Origin: Actinoplanes derwentensis
GTDB lineage: Bacteria; Actinomycetota; Actinomycetes; Mycobacteriales; Micromonosporaceae
Assembly (NCBI RefSeq): GCF_900104725.1
Contig: NZ_LT629758.1
Location: 6,255,001 to 6,319,000, forward strand
DNA length: 64,000 bases
Direction of reading: 5' to 3'
A program made the translations under genes and the position numbers. Shown here in pieces: positions 56,320-64,000 of this stretch. Under the pieces are notes generated by a model. It made no database searches. It saw nothing but the letters and a program-made list of their open reading frames with translations, and was not told where the DNA came from. How positions within the stretch are numbered: the first letter of the stretch is position 1; each line of letters starts with the position of its first letter.

Positions 56320-56979
56320 TCACCCTTTCGGGTTACCTCCCATCGGCATAACGGTCAATTTGTGGACGCTTTGTCGCCACGCGACTCCATATGGTGCAGA
56401 AATTCCCACCCAGCCACCGGCGACGCGAACTCTCGCCTCCACCGGGCCGGCGTCTCTCGGACCGAGAAAACCCATCCGGGCGACCGCCTGGACGAGCCTC
56501 TGGGAGATCTGCACCGGGTCCCCGGAGTCCGGTGTGACGACCAGCGCGACGTGATCGAGGAGGGCGTCGCGGACCGCCCGCTGGCCGACCGCACGCCCGG
56601 AGACACCACTCGCAGTGACCTCCCGCAGGGTTCCGGCGGCCGCCGTGGCGAGCCGCGCCAACTCGGAGCCGGAGACGGACTCGACGGCCCGGCTCGCGGG
56701 TGGCGGCAGCGGCCAGCGCCACCGGGTGTCCCGCCGCTCCGGCAGGGCCGACCCGCTCGCGGCCAGCACCGCCAGCAACTCCGCCGCGGACACCGTGGCG
56801 TCGCCGGGGCCGGGGCCGGCCACCTCGCGGGTGACGAGCACCTCCCAGGGCAGATGGGCCCAGAGCGCGGTACGGCCGCCGGACGAGCGGAGCCGGACCG
56901 GTGCGGACGGATCGAGCCTGGTGAGCCGTGCCAGGAACGCGCCCGCGTCGGGAACCCCGAGCAGGCCGTGCTCACTCAT
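56320..56979 (-). CDS. Conserved hypothetical protein
   Basis: A 219-aa soluble protein with a beta-rich N-terminal half (FLARLTRLDPSAPVRLRSSGGRTALWAHLPWEVLVTREVAG) and a helical second half (SELARLATAAAGTLREVTASGVS, ALLDHVALVV). No cysteines or motifs. It is co-directional with the thioesterase gene 16 bp upstream and likely in its operon. Family not recognised. Confidence 0.75.
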   Translation of the reverse strand: MSEHGLLGVPDAGAFLARLTRLDPSAPVRLRSSGGRTALWAHLPWEVLVTREVAGPGPGDATVSAAELLAVLAASGSALPERRDTRWRWPLPPPASRAVESVSGSELARLATAAAGTLREVTASGVSGRAVGQRAVRDALLDHVALVVTPDSGDPVQISQRLVQAVARMGFLGPRDAGPVEARVRVAGGWVGISAPYGVAWRQSVHKLTVMPMGGNPKG

Positions 56980-56995
56980 GACCGGTCAGAAATCA

Positions 56996-57406
56996 TCAGG
57001 ACACCTCGGTGTACGGCCGGAGGAAGTCGCGCTCGGCGTCGGACAGCCGGCGGGGATGCCCTTGGGCCAGGTTGTAGGGCACGCAGACCGATTGCGCCCG
57101 GCTCGCGAGGACCCCGCCGTCGAACAGCTCGTAGGAGACGGTGAAAGCCGCCGCCCGCAGCTGGGAGACCCACATCTCGATGCGGACCGGGTCACCGAAG
57201 TCGACCGGCCGCAGGTAATCGATCTCGTGCCGGGCGATCACGATGCCCTCCTCGAAGGAACCCAGGCCGTGTGCCCTGGCCCCGACGAAGAACATCGCCA
57301 CGCGCGCCTCCTCGTACAGGGTGAGGAAGCGCGCGTTGTTGACGTGCCCGTACGCGTCCATGTCGGACCAGCGCACGGGCACATCGAAGGTGAAACGCTC
57401 AGTCAC
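56996..57406 (-). CDS. Hotdog-fold acyl-CoA thioesterase (4HBT family)
   Basis: A 136-aa protein: VPVRWSDMDAYGHVNNARFLTLYEEARV contains the catalytic Asp and the GHVNN helix of 4-hydroxybenzoyl-CoA thioesterase-like enzymes, followed by HEIDYLRPVDFGDPVRIEMWV. It hydrolyses acyl-CoA; the substrate is unknown. The gene overlaps the ettA stop by 8 bp, so it is translated together with ettA. Confidence 0.9.
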   Translation of the reverse strand: MTERFTFDVPVRWSDMDAYGHVNNARFLTLYEEARVAMFFVGARAHGLGSFEEGIVIARHEIDYLRPVDFGDPVRIEMWVSQLRAAAFTVSYELFDGGVLASRAQSVCVPYNLAQGHPRRLSDAERDFLRPYTEVS

Positions 57407-59075
57407 GGGTGAGCTTGCGGTACGTCACCCGGTGCGGACGGGCCGCGTCGGCGCCGAGACGATCGATCTTGTTCTTCTCGTACGCGTCGAAGTTGCCCTC
57501 GAACCAGAACCACTTGTCCGGCTCCTCCTCGGTGCCCTCCCACGCCAGCATGTGGGTGGTGACCCGGTCGAGGAACATCCGGTCGTGGGAGATCACCACG
57601 GCGCAGCCGGGGAACTCCAGGAGCGCGTTCTCCAGGCTGGAGAGCGTCTCCACGTCCAGGTCGTTCGTCGGTTCGTCGAGCAGGATCACGTTGCCGCCGA
57701 TCTTCAGCGTCATCGCGAGGTTGAGCCGGTTGCGCTCGCCACCGGACAGGACCTTGACCGGTTTCTGCTGGTCCGGGCCCTTGAAACCGAAGGCGGCGAC
57801 GTACGCCCGGGACGGCATCTCGACCTTGCCGACCATCATGTGGTCGAGCCCGTCGGAGACGACCTCCCACACGGTCTTGGTGCCGTCGAGGCCGGACCGG
57901 TTCTGGTCGACGTACGACAGCTTGACCGTGTCACCGACCCGCACCGAACCCGAGTCCGGCTGCTCGAGCCCGACGATGGTCTTGAACAGGGTGGTCTTGC
58001 CGACGCCGTTCGGGCCGATGATGCCGACGATGCCGTTGCGGGGCAGGGAGAACGACAGACCATTGATGAGCGTACGCTCGTCAAAGCCCTTGACCAGCTC
58101 TTTCGACTCGATGACGGTGCTGCCCAGACGGGGGCCCGGCGGGATCTGGATCTCCTCGAAGTCCAGTTTCCGGGTCTTCTCCGCCTCGGTGGCCATCTCC
58201 TCGTACCGCTCCAGCCGGGCCTTGCTCTTGGTCTGCCGGGCCTTCGCGTTGGACCGCACCCACTCGAGCTCCTCAGTAAGGCGCTTCTGCAGCTTCTGGT
58301 CCTTACGGCCCTGCACCGCGAGACGGGCGGCCTTCTTGTCGAGGTACGTCGAGTAGTTGCCCTCGTAGCCGATCGCCCGGCCGCGGTCCAGCTCGAGGAT
58401 CCAGCCGGCCACGTTGTCCAGGAAGTACCGGTCGTGGGTGATCGCCATGACGGTACCGGCGTACTTGGAGAGGTGCTGTTCCAGCCACGAGACGCTCTCC
58501 GCGTCCAGGTGGTTGGTGGGTTCGTCGAGCAACAGCAGGTCGGGCGCCTCGAGCAGCAGCTTGCAGAGTGCGACGCGGCGGCGCTCACCACCGGAGAGCT
58601 GGGTGACGTCGGCGTCCGGCGGCGGGCAGCGCAGCGCGTCCATCGCCAGTTCGAGCTGGGAGTCGACGTCCCACGCGTTGGAGTGGTCGAGCTCCTCCTG
58701 GAGCTTGCCCATCTCCTCCATCAGCTCGTCGGTGTAGTCGGTGGCCATCTGCTCGGCGATCGCGTTGAACCGCTCCAGCTTGGCCTTGGTCTCCGCGACC
58801 GCTTCCTCGATGTTGCCGAGGACGGTCTTCTCCTCGTTCAGCGGCGGTTCCTGGGCCAGCATGCCGACGGTGTAGCCGGGCATCAGCCGGGCCTCGCCGT
58901 TGCTGACCTGGTCGAGCCCCGCCATGATCTTGAGCAGGCTGGACTTACCGGCGCCGTTCGGGCCGACGACACCGATCTTGGCGCCCGGCAGGAAGCTCAG
59001 CGTCACATTGTCGAGTACGACCTTGTCGCCGTGCGCCTTGCGCGCCTTTTCCAGGACGTAGATGTACTGGGCCAC
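57399..59075 (-). CDS. ettA: Energy-dependent translational throttle protein EttA (ABC-F)
   Basis: A 558-aa ABC-F protein. There are two ABC domains (Walker A GPNGAGKS and GPNGVGKT, signatures LSGGERRR and LSGGERNR, Walker B LLLLDEPTNHLD and ILLDEPTNDLD) and an arm plus linker between them. EttA binds the ribosomal E site and gates entry into elongation according to ATP/ADP. GTG 59075 starts at AQYIYVLEKARKAHG, the normal start. It is followed by the thioesterase gene. Confidence 0.94.
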   Translation of the reverse strand: MAQYIYVLEKARKAHGDKVVLDNVTLSFLPGAKIGVVGPNGAGKSSLLKIMAGLDQVSNGEARLMPGYTVGMLAQEPPLNEEKTVLGNIEEAVAETKAKLERFNAIAEQMATDYTDELMEEMGKLQEELDHSNAWDVDSQLELAMDALRCPPPDADVTQLSGGERRRVALCKLLLEAPDLLLLDEPTNHLDAESVSWLEQHLSKYAGTVMAITHDRYFLDNVAGWILELDRGRAIGYEGNYSTYLDKKAARLAVQGRKDQKLQKRLTEELEWVRSNAKARQTKSKARLERYEEMATEAEKTRKLDFEEIQIPPGPRLGSTVIESKELVKGFDERTLINGLSFSLPRNGIVGIIGPNGVGKTTLFKTIVGLEQPDSGSVRVGDTVKLSYVDQNRSGLDGTKTVWEVVSDGLDHMMVGKVEMPSRAYVAAFGFKGPDQQKPVKVLSGGERNRLNLAMTLKIGGNVILLDEPTNDLDVETLSSLENALLEFPGCAVVISHDRMFLDRVTTHMLAWEGTEEEPDKWFWFEGNFDAYEKNKIDRLGADAARPHRVTYRKLTRD

Positions 59076-59172
59076 GGTGTGCCCTACCTCCGAGATCGTG
59101 GATTGTCGTGCCGGGATCAAAAGGCAATCCTTCCACTACCGTCGCGGAGCCGTTCGGCAACCCCGGTGGCAG

Positions 59173-59694
59173 TCACTCCGGAACGACGTCCTGCTCCTCG
59201 ACACGGCCGTCGGTGTGCGCGATGACCAGGCGCTCGGAGTTCACCGTGAAGGTGGTCCGGTCGGTCGGTGTGGTGGCGCTGAACGTCCCGGCGCCGTCGT
59301 GGCTGACCTTGTCCAGGAACAGGGCGGTCTTGTTCTCCACCCACTCGGCGTCGGCGCCGCCCTTGTTGGCGTGGTAGAAGAGCTCCCCCGACTCGTCCTG
59401 GCAGATCCACACGACGGTGCGTTTCTTCGTCCGTACCCGAAGAACCTGCCGCAACTCGCCGTCGGCTCCGAATTGCCGACCCATTTTCTGGGTACGTTCC
59501 AGGCAGAGCTGCCCGGCCGGCAGCAGCGAGATCGTCGGTTCCGCCTCCGGTCGTGGTTCCGGCGCGTTCCCGGCGCGCTTCTCGGCAAGGAGGTAACCGC
59601 CGACCATGCCGATGATCGTCAGCAGCACCGTGGTGATCACCACAGGGATGAACAACGGCTGGCGCTGCTGGGAATGATCATCGTGCGGGGTCAC
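59173..59694 (-). CDS. Single-pass membrane protein, unknown function
   Basis: A 173-aa protein. A short basic or polar N terminus is followed by one membrane segment (PLFIPVVITTVLLTIIGMVGGYLLA) and an extracytoplasmic beta-rich domain (LCLERTQKMGRQFGADGELRQVLRVRTKKRTVVWIC through TDGRVEEQDVV). Two cysteines (C63 and C98 approximately) may pair. The start is taken as GTG 59694; longer frames extend over the otsA promoter region. Family not recognised. Confidence 0.7.
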   Translation of the reverse strand: MTPHDDHSQQRQPLFIPVVITTVLLTIIGMVGGYLLAEKRAGNAPEPRPEAEPTISLLPAGQLCLERTQKMGRQFGADGELRQVLRVRTKKRTVVWICQDESGELFYHANKGGADAEWVENKTALFLDKVSHDGAGTFSATTPTDRTTFTVNSERLVIAHTDGRVEEQDVVPE

Positions 59695-59831
59695 CGGCAC
59701 AGGATGGCACCCCGCCCCAACCCGGTCCATCACCGTCGATTCCGGCACCGGACCGGAGGGGGTGAGAAAGCGAGAGCTTACGCACAGTAGGCTCACGTTG
59801 GGAACAGAAACCACTCGGAGGTGTACTCAGC

Positions 59832-61226
59832 GTGGCCCAACGAAGTTCCTTCGTCGTCGTCGCCAACCGTCTACCCGTGGACGAGGTAACTACGCCGGAT
59901 GGTGAAAAGCAGTGGCGGCCCAGTCCGGGCGGCCTGGTCACAGCCCTGCATCCAGTGCTCGTCGAGCACCGCGGCACGTGGATCGGATGGGCCGGCGGGA
60001 CAGGCGAGGCGCCCGAGCCGTTCGATCTCGAGGGCATTCACATCCACCCGGTTCCGCTCAGCGACGAAGAGCTGGAACGCTACTACGAGGGCCAGTCCAA
60101 CGCGACGATCTGGCCCCTCTACCACGACGCTGTCGAGACCCCGGTCTACAAACGGCGCTGGCGTGAGACCTACCGGATCGTCAACCAGCGATTCGCCCAA
60201 GCCGCGGCGGAGGTCGCCGAGGAGGGCGCCACCGTCTGGGTGCAGGACTACCAGCTCCAGCTGGTGCCGTCCCTGCTGCGGGAGATGCGGCCGGACCTGA
60301 AGATCGGGTTCTTCCTGCACATCCCGTTCCCGCCGATCGAGCTGTTCATGCAGATGCCGTTCCGGGCCGAGATCCTGCGCGGCCTGCTCGGCGCCGACCT
60401 GGTCGGTTTCCAGCAGCGGCTGGCCGCGCAGAACTTCGTCCGGCTGGCCCGGCACCTGCTCGGGCTGCGCTACACCGGCCAGTCGATCCAGGTCGACGGG
60501 CGCGAGGTCAAGGCCGGCGCGTTCCCGATCAGCATCGACACCAAGGAGATGGAGCGGCTCGCCGCCGATCCGGCGGTGCAGGCGCGGGCCAAACAGATCC
60601 GGGCCGAACTGGGTGATCCGAAGACGGTGATCCTCGGCGTCGACCGGCTCGACTACACCAAGGGCATCGAGCTGCGCCTCAAGGCGTTCCGCGAGTTGCT
60701 CGCCGACGGCAAGCTCAACATCGGTGAAGCGGTGATGATCCAGGTCGCCACGCCCAGCCGGGAACGCGTCGAGCACTACCAGACCCTGCGGGTGAAGGTG
60801 GAGCGCGAGGTCGGCCGGATCAACGGCGAGTTCGGCCGGGTCGGTACGCCGGCGGTGCACTACCTGCACCAGTCGGTCGACAAGCAGGAGCTGGCCGCGA
60901 TGTACGCGGCAGCCGACGTGATGATGGTGACCCCGTTGCGCGACGGCATGAACCTGGTCGCCAAGGAGTACATCGCCTGTCGCGGTGACACCGGTGGCGC
61001 GCTGGTTCTCAGCGAGTTCGCCGGAGCGGCCACCGAGCTGCGCCAGGCGTTCCTGTGTAACCCGCACGACCCGGACGGGGTGAAGGACACCCTGCTACGG
61101 GCGGTCGCCGCCGAACCGGCCGAGCTCAAGCGCCGGATGCGGGTCATGCAGCGACACCTGCGCACCCACGACGTCGCCCGCTGGGCGCACTCGTTCCTGG
61201 ACGAGCTGGGCGTGGACGAGGAATAG
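59832..61226 (+). CDS. otsA: Trehalose-6-phosphate synthase (GT20)
   Basis: A 464-aa enzyme joining UDP- or other NDP-glucose and glucose-6-phosphate. The motifs are [11 protein letters not shown] at the start, [52 protein letters not shown] and [14 protein letters not shown]. The length fits OtsA without a fused phosphatase. GTG 59832 has GGAGGTG upstream. A strong terminator follows, so it appears monocistronic. Confidence 0.95.
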   Translation: MAQRSSFVVVANRLPVDEVTTPDGEKQWRPSPGGLVTALHPVLVEHRGTWIGWAGGTGEAPEPFDLEGIHIHPVPLSDEELERYYEGQSNATIWPLYHDAVETPVYKRRWRETYRIVNQRFAQAAAEVAEEGATVWVQDYQLQLVPSLLREMRPDLKIGFFLHIPFPPIELFMQMPFRAEILRGLLGADLVGFQQRLAAQNFVRLARHLLGLRYTGQSIQVDGREVKAGAFPISIDTKEMERLAADPAVQARAKQIRAELGDPKTVILGVDRLDYTKGIELRLKAFRELLADGKLNIGEAVMIQVATPSRERVEHYQTLRVKVEREVGRINGEFGRVGTPAVHYLHQSVDKQELAAMYAAADVMMVTPLRDGMNLVAKEYIACRGDTGGALVLSEFAGAATELRQAFLCNPHDPDGVKDTLLRAVAAEPAELKRRMRVMQRHLRTHDVARWAHSFLDELGVDEE

Positions 61227-61234
61227 GTCGGTGT

Positions 61235-61270
61235 GAAGGGCGCCGGGCCGTTCCCGGCCCGGCGCCCTTC
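61235..61270. terminator. Strong bidirectional-type hairpin between otsA and the siroheme/cobalamin genes
   Basis: A perfect 16-bp stem (61235-61250 and 61255-61270) with a TTCC loop, lying between the convergent otsA and cobA/cysG genes. Confidence 0.85.
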
Positions 61271-61294
61271 ATCGCGGTGGTACGAGGAACAGGC

Positions 61295-62503
61295 TCACCC
61301 GGCCGCGGGGGTGAAATCCTCCGCCACCGTCACCACGTCACCGATCACCACGACGGCCGGTGGACGGATCCCGGCGGCGGCGGTCTCGCCCGCAACCGCC
61401 CCGAGCGTGCTGATCAGCGACTTCTGGTGGGCCGTCGACCCCTCCTGCACCACCCCGACCGGTGTCTGCGGCGACCGGCCCTCGGCGATCAGCCGTTCCG
61501 CGATCACCGGCAGGTTCTTCAGGCCCATCATCAGCACCACGGTGCCGCGCAGCCGGGCCACCGCCGACCAGTCGACCAGCGAGTCCGGGTGGTCCGGCGG
61601 GATGTGGCCGGAGATGACGGTGAACTCGTGCGCCACCCCACGATGGGTGACCGGGATACCGGCCAGGGCGGGCGCCGCGATCGAACTGGTCACGCCGGGC
61701 ACCACCACCACCGGCACGCCCGCCTTCGCACAGGCCAGGGCCTCCTCGCCGCCACGGCCGAAGACGAAGTTGTCGCCGCCCTTGAGCCGGACCACGAACC
61801 GGCCCTGCAGCGCCCGGTCCACCAGGATCCGGTTGATCTCCTCCTGGGCGGCCTGCGGACCGTACGGGATCTTGGCGGCGTCGATCAGCTCGACCTCCGG
61901 GCGCAGCTCGCCGAGCAGCATGCCGGGAACGAGCCGGTCGGCGACCACCACATCGGCGGCGGCCAGCAGGCGGCGGCCCTTGACCGTGATCAGCTCCGGG
62001 TCGCCGGGACCAGCCCCGACCAGGGCGACACCCTTCAACTCGGGCGCGGCCGGCGGGCTGGCCTCCAGCACACCGGCCACCATGTCGCGCACCGCCATCG
62101 CCCGGCGGCGGTCACCTCCGTCGGTCACCGCCACCGTCACCTGGCCGTGCCTGGTGACGGCCGGGGTCCACGCGGTGGCGGCGTCACGGTCGTCGGCTCG
62201 TACACAGAAGATCCGGTGTTGCTCTGCCGCGACGCTGACCTGGGCCGCGGCCTCCGGGTCGTCGATCGCGACCTGGACCAGCCAGGCACCCTCGACGTCG
62301 GCCGGCGCGAAGCGCCGTGGCGTCCAGACGGCCCGGCCGGCGTCGACGTGCCCCAGCAGGGTGGGGGTCAGCTCGGGCGAGACGATCTCGACCCGGGCGC
62401 CCGCCGCGATCAGCGCCGGCACCCGGCGGGTGGCGACCGAGCCTCCCCCGACCACCAGCACCCGGCGACCTTCCAGACGCAACCCCAGCGGATAGATGCT
62501 CAT
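61295..62503 (-). CDS. Uroporphyrinogen-III C-methyltransferase fused to an N-terminal siroheme-synthase-like domain
   Basis: A 402-aa CysG-like fusion. The N-terminal NAD-binding domain (about 1-150; VLVVGGGSVATRRVPALIAAGARVEIVSP) is of the precorrin-2 dehydrogenase/ferrochelatase type. The C-terminal SAM-dependent methyltransferase (about 155-395) has GVALVGAGPGDPELITVKG and VVRLKGGDNFVFGRGGEE. It makes precorrin-2, the branch point to siroheme and cobalamin. Its place before cobT and the cobC-like gene indicates cobalamin use. The next gene upstream is cobT, 40 bp away. Confidence 0.9.
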   Translation of the reverse strand: MSIYPLGLRLEGRRVLVVGGGSVATRRVPALIAAGARVEIVSPELTPTLLGHVDAGRAVWTPRRFAPADVEGAWLVQVAIDDPEAAAQVSVAAEQHRIFCVRADDRDAATAWTPAVTRHGQVTVAVTDGGDRRRAMAVRDMVAGVLEASPPAAPELKGVALVGAGPGDPELITVKGRRLLAAADVVVADRLVPGMLLGELRPEVELIDAAKIPYGPQAAQEEINRILVDRALQGRFVVRLKGGDNFVFGRGGEEALACAKAGVPVVVVPGVTSSIAAPALAGIPVTHRGVAHEFTVISGHIPPDHPDSLVDWSAVARLRGTVVLMMGLKNLPVIAERLIAEGRSPQTPVGVVQEGSTAHQKSLISTLGAVAGETAAAGIRPPAVVVIGDVVTVAEDFTPAAG

Positions 62504-62543
62504 TGCTCCGACACTCCCGCGCTTGTCTCCCGCGCCCCCGTGC

Positions 62544-63596
62544 TCATTTCTCCGACACTCCCGCCGCGTCGAACGTCGCCACCTCGTGCAGCACGCGCAC
62601 CGCGGCCGTCACGATCGGCAGGGCCAGCACCGCGCCGCTGCCCTCACCGAGGCGCATGCCCAGGTCGAGCAGCGGTTCCAGACCCAGGTGGGCGAGGGCG
62701 ACACCGGCGCCGGGCTCGGCCGACCGGTGCCCGGCGACCATCGCGGCCACCGAGTCCGGAGCGAACGCGGCGGCGGCCACCGCGGCCGACGCCGCGATCA
62801 CACCATCGATGATCACCGGCACCCGGGCCGCGGCGGCACCGAGGATGAACCCGGTCAGCGCGGCGTGCTCCAGGCCGCCGACCGTGGCGAGCACACCCAG
62901 CGGGTCGGCCGGGTCGGGCGTGTGCCGTTCCAGGGCGGTGGTCACCACCGCGATCTTGTGGGCGAGGGTCTCGTCGTCGATGCCGGTGCCCCGGCCGGTC
63001 GCGACGCCCGCCGAGACGCCGGTGAACGCGGCGATCAGGGCCGCCGCCGGCGTCGTGTTGGCGATCCCCATATCGCCGGTGAGCAGTGCCTTCGCTCCCT
63101 GCTCGACGAGCGCCGCCGCGACCCGGATGCCGACCTCGACCGCGGCCAGGGCCTCCTCGCGGGTCAGCGCCGGGCCGGCCGTCATGTCCCGGGTGCCGCG
63201 GCGCACGTTCGCGTCCAGCAGGTTCGGGCCGCCGTGCAGCGGAATCCGCACACCGACGTCGACCACCATCACGTCGGCGCCGGCCTGCCGGGCGAACGTG
63301 TTGACCACCGCACCGCCGGCCACGAAGTTCGCCACCATCTGCGCGGTGACCTCCTGCGGCCACGGGCTCACCCCCTGGGCGTGCACACCGTGGTCACCGG
63401 CGAACACCGCGACCGTGGCCGGCACCGGCAGCGGCGGCGGGCACACCCCGGCCAGCCCGGCCAGGCGCACCGACAACTCCTCCAGCGCGCCCAGCGAACC
63501 GGCCGGTTTGGTCAGGCGGCCCTGCAGCTCACGGGCGGCGGTCATCGCCTCGCCGTCGGGCGGCCGGATGGCGGCCAGGGTGGTCTCCAGCGTCAC
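62544..63596 (-). CDS. cobT: Nicotinate-nucleotide-dimethylbenzimidazole phosphoribosyltransferase
   Basis: A 350-aa CobT enzyme that makes alpha-ribazole phosphate for the lower ligand of B12. The motifs are AVFAGDHGVHAQGVSPWPQEVTAQMV near the N terminus, VGIRVAAALVEQGAKALLTGDMGIANTTPAAAL and the C-terminal EPGAGVALAHLGLEPLLDLGMRLGEGSGA. GTG 63596 overlaps the stop of the upstream cobC-like gene (GTGA), so the two are coupled. Confidence 0.94.
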   Translation of the reverse strand: MTLETTLAAIRPPDGEAMTAARELQGRLTKPAGSLGALEELSVRLAGLAGVCPPPLPVPATVAVFAGDHGVHAQGVSPWPQEVTAQMVANFVAGGAVVNTFARQAGADVMVVDVGVRIPLHGGPNLLDANVRRGTRDMTAGPALTREEALAAVEVGIRVAAALVEQGAKALLTGDMGIANTTPAAALIAAFTGVSAGVATGRGTGIDDETLAHKIAVVTTALERHTPDPADPLGVLATVGGLEHAALTGFILGAAAARVPVIIDGVIAASAAVAAAAFAPDSVAAMVAGHRSAEPGAGVALAHLGLEPLLDLGMRLGEGSGAVLALPIVTAAVRVLHEVATFDAAGVSEK

Positions 63597-64000
63597 GGTC
63601 GCTCCTCGATCACTTCACTCAGCGTCTGTACGAATCGGTCTGTGGTGGAAGTGTCGCGCACCGCGATCCGGAGCCAGTCCGGGCCCAGCCCCGGAAAGGT
63701 GTCGCCACGGCGCACCGCATAACCACGTCGGCGCAGCTCAGCGCGGATCTGGTCGGCTTCGGCCAGGCGTACCGCGACAAAAGCCGACGCCGGGGCACCG
63801 ACAACCGTGACGCTCGGCACTCGCCGCAACCGTTCCACCAGGTGGTCGCGCTGTTCGGTGAGGCGCGCCGCGATCTCGCGTTCCGCGGCGACCGCCACCG
63901 GTGACGCGCATGCGATCGCCGCAGCCAGCGCCGGTGTGGAGACCGCCCAGAGCGGTTGCGCGGCGGCCAGGCGCCGCAGCAGATCGGCGGGGCCGAGCGC
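63593..64000 (-). CDS. Aminotransferase class I/II, CobC/CobD-like (threonine-phosphate decarboxylase), C-terminal fragment
   Basis: The reading frame enters at the right window edge and ends at 63593. The visible part (135 codons) includes LLRRLAAAQPLWAVSTPALAAAIA and VERLRRVPSVTVVGAPASAFVAVRL, then GYAVRRGDTFPGLGPDWLRIAVRD, typical of the small domain of histidinol-phosphate/threonine-phosphate aminotransferase-fold enzymes. Coupling to cobT suggests CobC/CobD function in the aminopropanol arm of B12. The PLP lysine is outside the window. Confidence 0.8.
   Translation of the reverse strand, partial: ALGPADLLRRLAAAQPLWAVSTPALAAAIACASPVAVAAEREIAARLTEQRDHLVERLRRVPSVTVVGAPASAFVAVRLAEADQIRAELRRRGYAVRRGDTFPGLGPDWLRIAVRDTSTTDRFVQTLSEVIEERP

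Noticed and set aside
1..64000. CRISPR array
   Set aside because: No regularly spaced repeats of 20-40 bp were seen; the only tandem repeats are in the proline-rich gene.

Overview
The window comes from a high-GC actinobacterium, most likely Micromonosporaceae (Actinoplanes-like). The signs are clpX-clpP2-clpP1-tig next to tRNA genes, frequent GTG starts, a mycothiol-type DsbA family protein, an Eis-like acetyltransferase, a class F-type sortase, a group II truncated globin, a SARP regulator and an actinomycete integrative and conjugative element (AICE). The genus is inferred; no rRNA or species marker is present.

Layout. (1) 1-4.8 kb is core proteostasis DNA: the end of a nitrilase-family gene, clpX, clpP2, clpP1, trigger factor and tRNA-Pro, with a ClgR-type box upstream of clpP1. 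(2) 4.97-18.2 kb is a pSAM2-type AICE inserted in the 3' half of tRNA-Gly(UCC) and bounded by a perfect 43-bp direct repeat. It carries a frameshifted integrase, an excisionase, a RepSA-like HUH initiator, an SpdB-like membrane protein, an FtsK/TraB translocase, a Pra-like activator, a GntR (KorSA-like) repressor with two matching candidate operators, an XRE regulator and a Nudix (Pif-like) protein. Its cargo is an AT-richer pair on the minus strand: an Abi/UG-type reverse transcriptase translationally coupled (GTGA) to a HEPN (Rx4H) protein. I think this is the most likely novel system here, probably anti-phage. (3) 18.2-19.0 kb holds the relic of a second related integrase with its own att and terminator copy. 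(4) 19.2-21.6 kb encodes a secreted right-handed beta-helix protein. (5) 21.7-32.46 kb is a biosynthetic-looking minus-strand operon bounded by a perfect 31-bp direct repeat and next to a third integrase relic. A 10-codon ORF with an excellent ribosome binding site is followed by a hairpin, then a PaaK-like adenylating enzyme, a Gfo/Idh/MocA oxidoreductase, a hexapeptide-repeat protein, a phytanoyl-CoA-dioxygenase-like enzyme, a three-gene ABC-2 exporter and a SARP/NB-ARC/TPR regulator.

(6) 32.5-42.8 kb is mixed accessory and metabolic DNA: a DHFR-like reductase, GNAT, an ArsR/SRPBCC pair, and a FadR-type GntR regulator followed by two isochorismatase-fold amidohydrolases, an NCS2 permease and an AtzH/HpxZ-like protein (a likely ureide, biuret or purine/pyrimidine nitrogen-salvage operon). 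An SDR, an Eis-like acetyltransferase and a proline-rich protein follow. (7) 42.9-64 kb is core-like: rpiB, an esterase, a DUF1015 protein, a DsbA-family protein, pepN, Uma2, DUF5130, a secreted protein plus sortase, HNH nuclease, MscS, globin, a beta-propeller protein, YbjN, a thioesterase, ettA, otsA, a siroheme/cobalamin methyltransferase fusion, cobT and a partial cobC.

The AICE backbone genes overlap by four bases (ATGA/GTGA) and read as one minus-strand replication/transfer operon, with the GntR protein as the likely switch. The RT-HEPN pair and the Nudix/XRE pair look like accessory functions for immunity or superinfection control.
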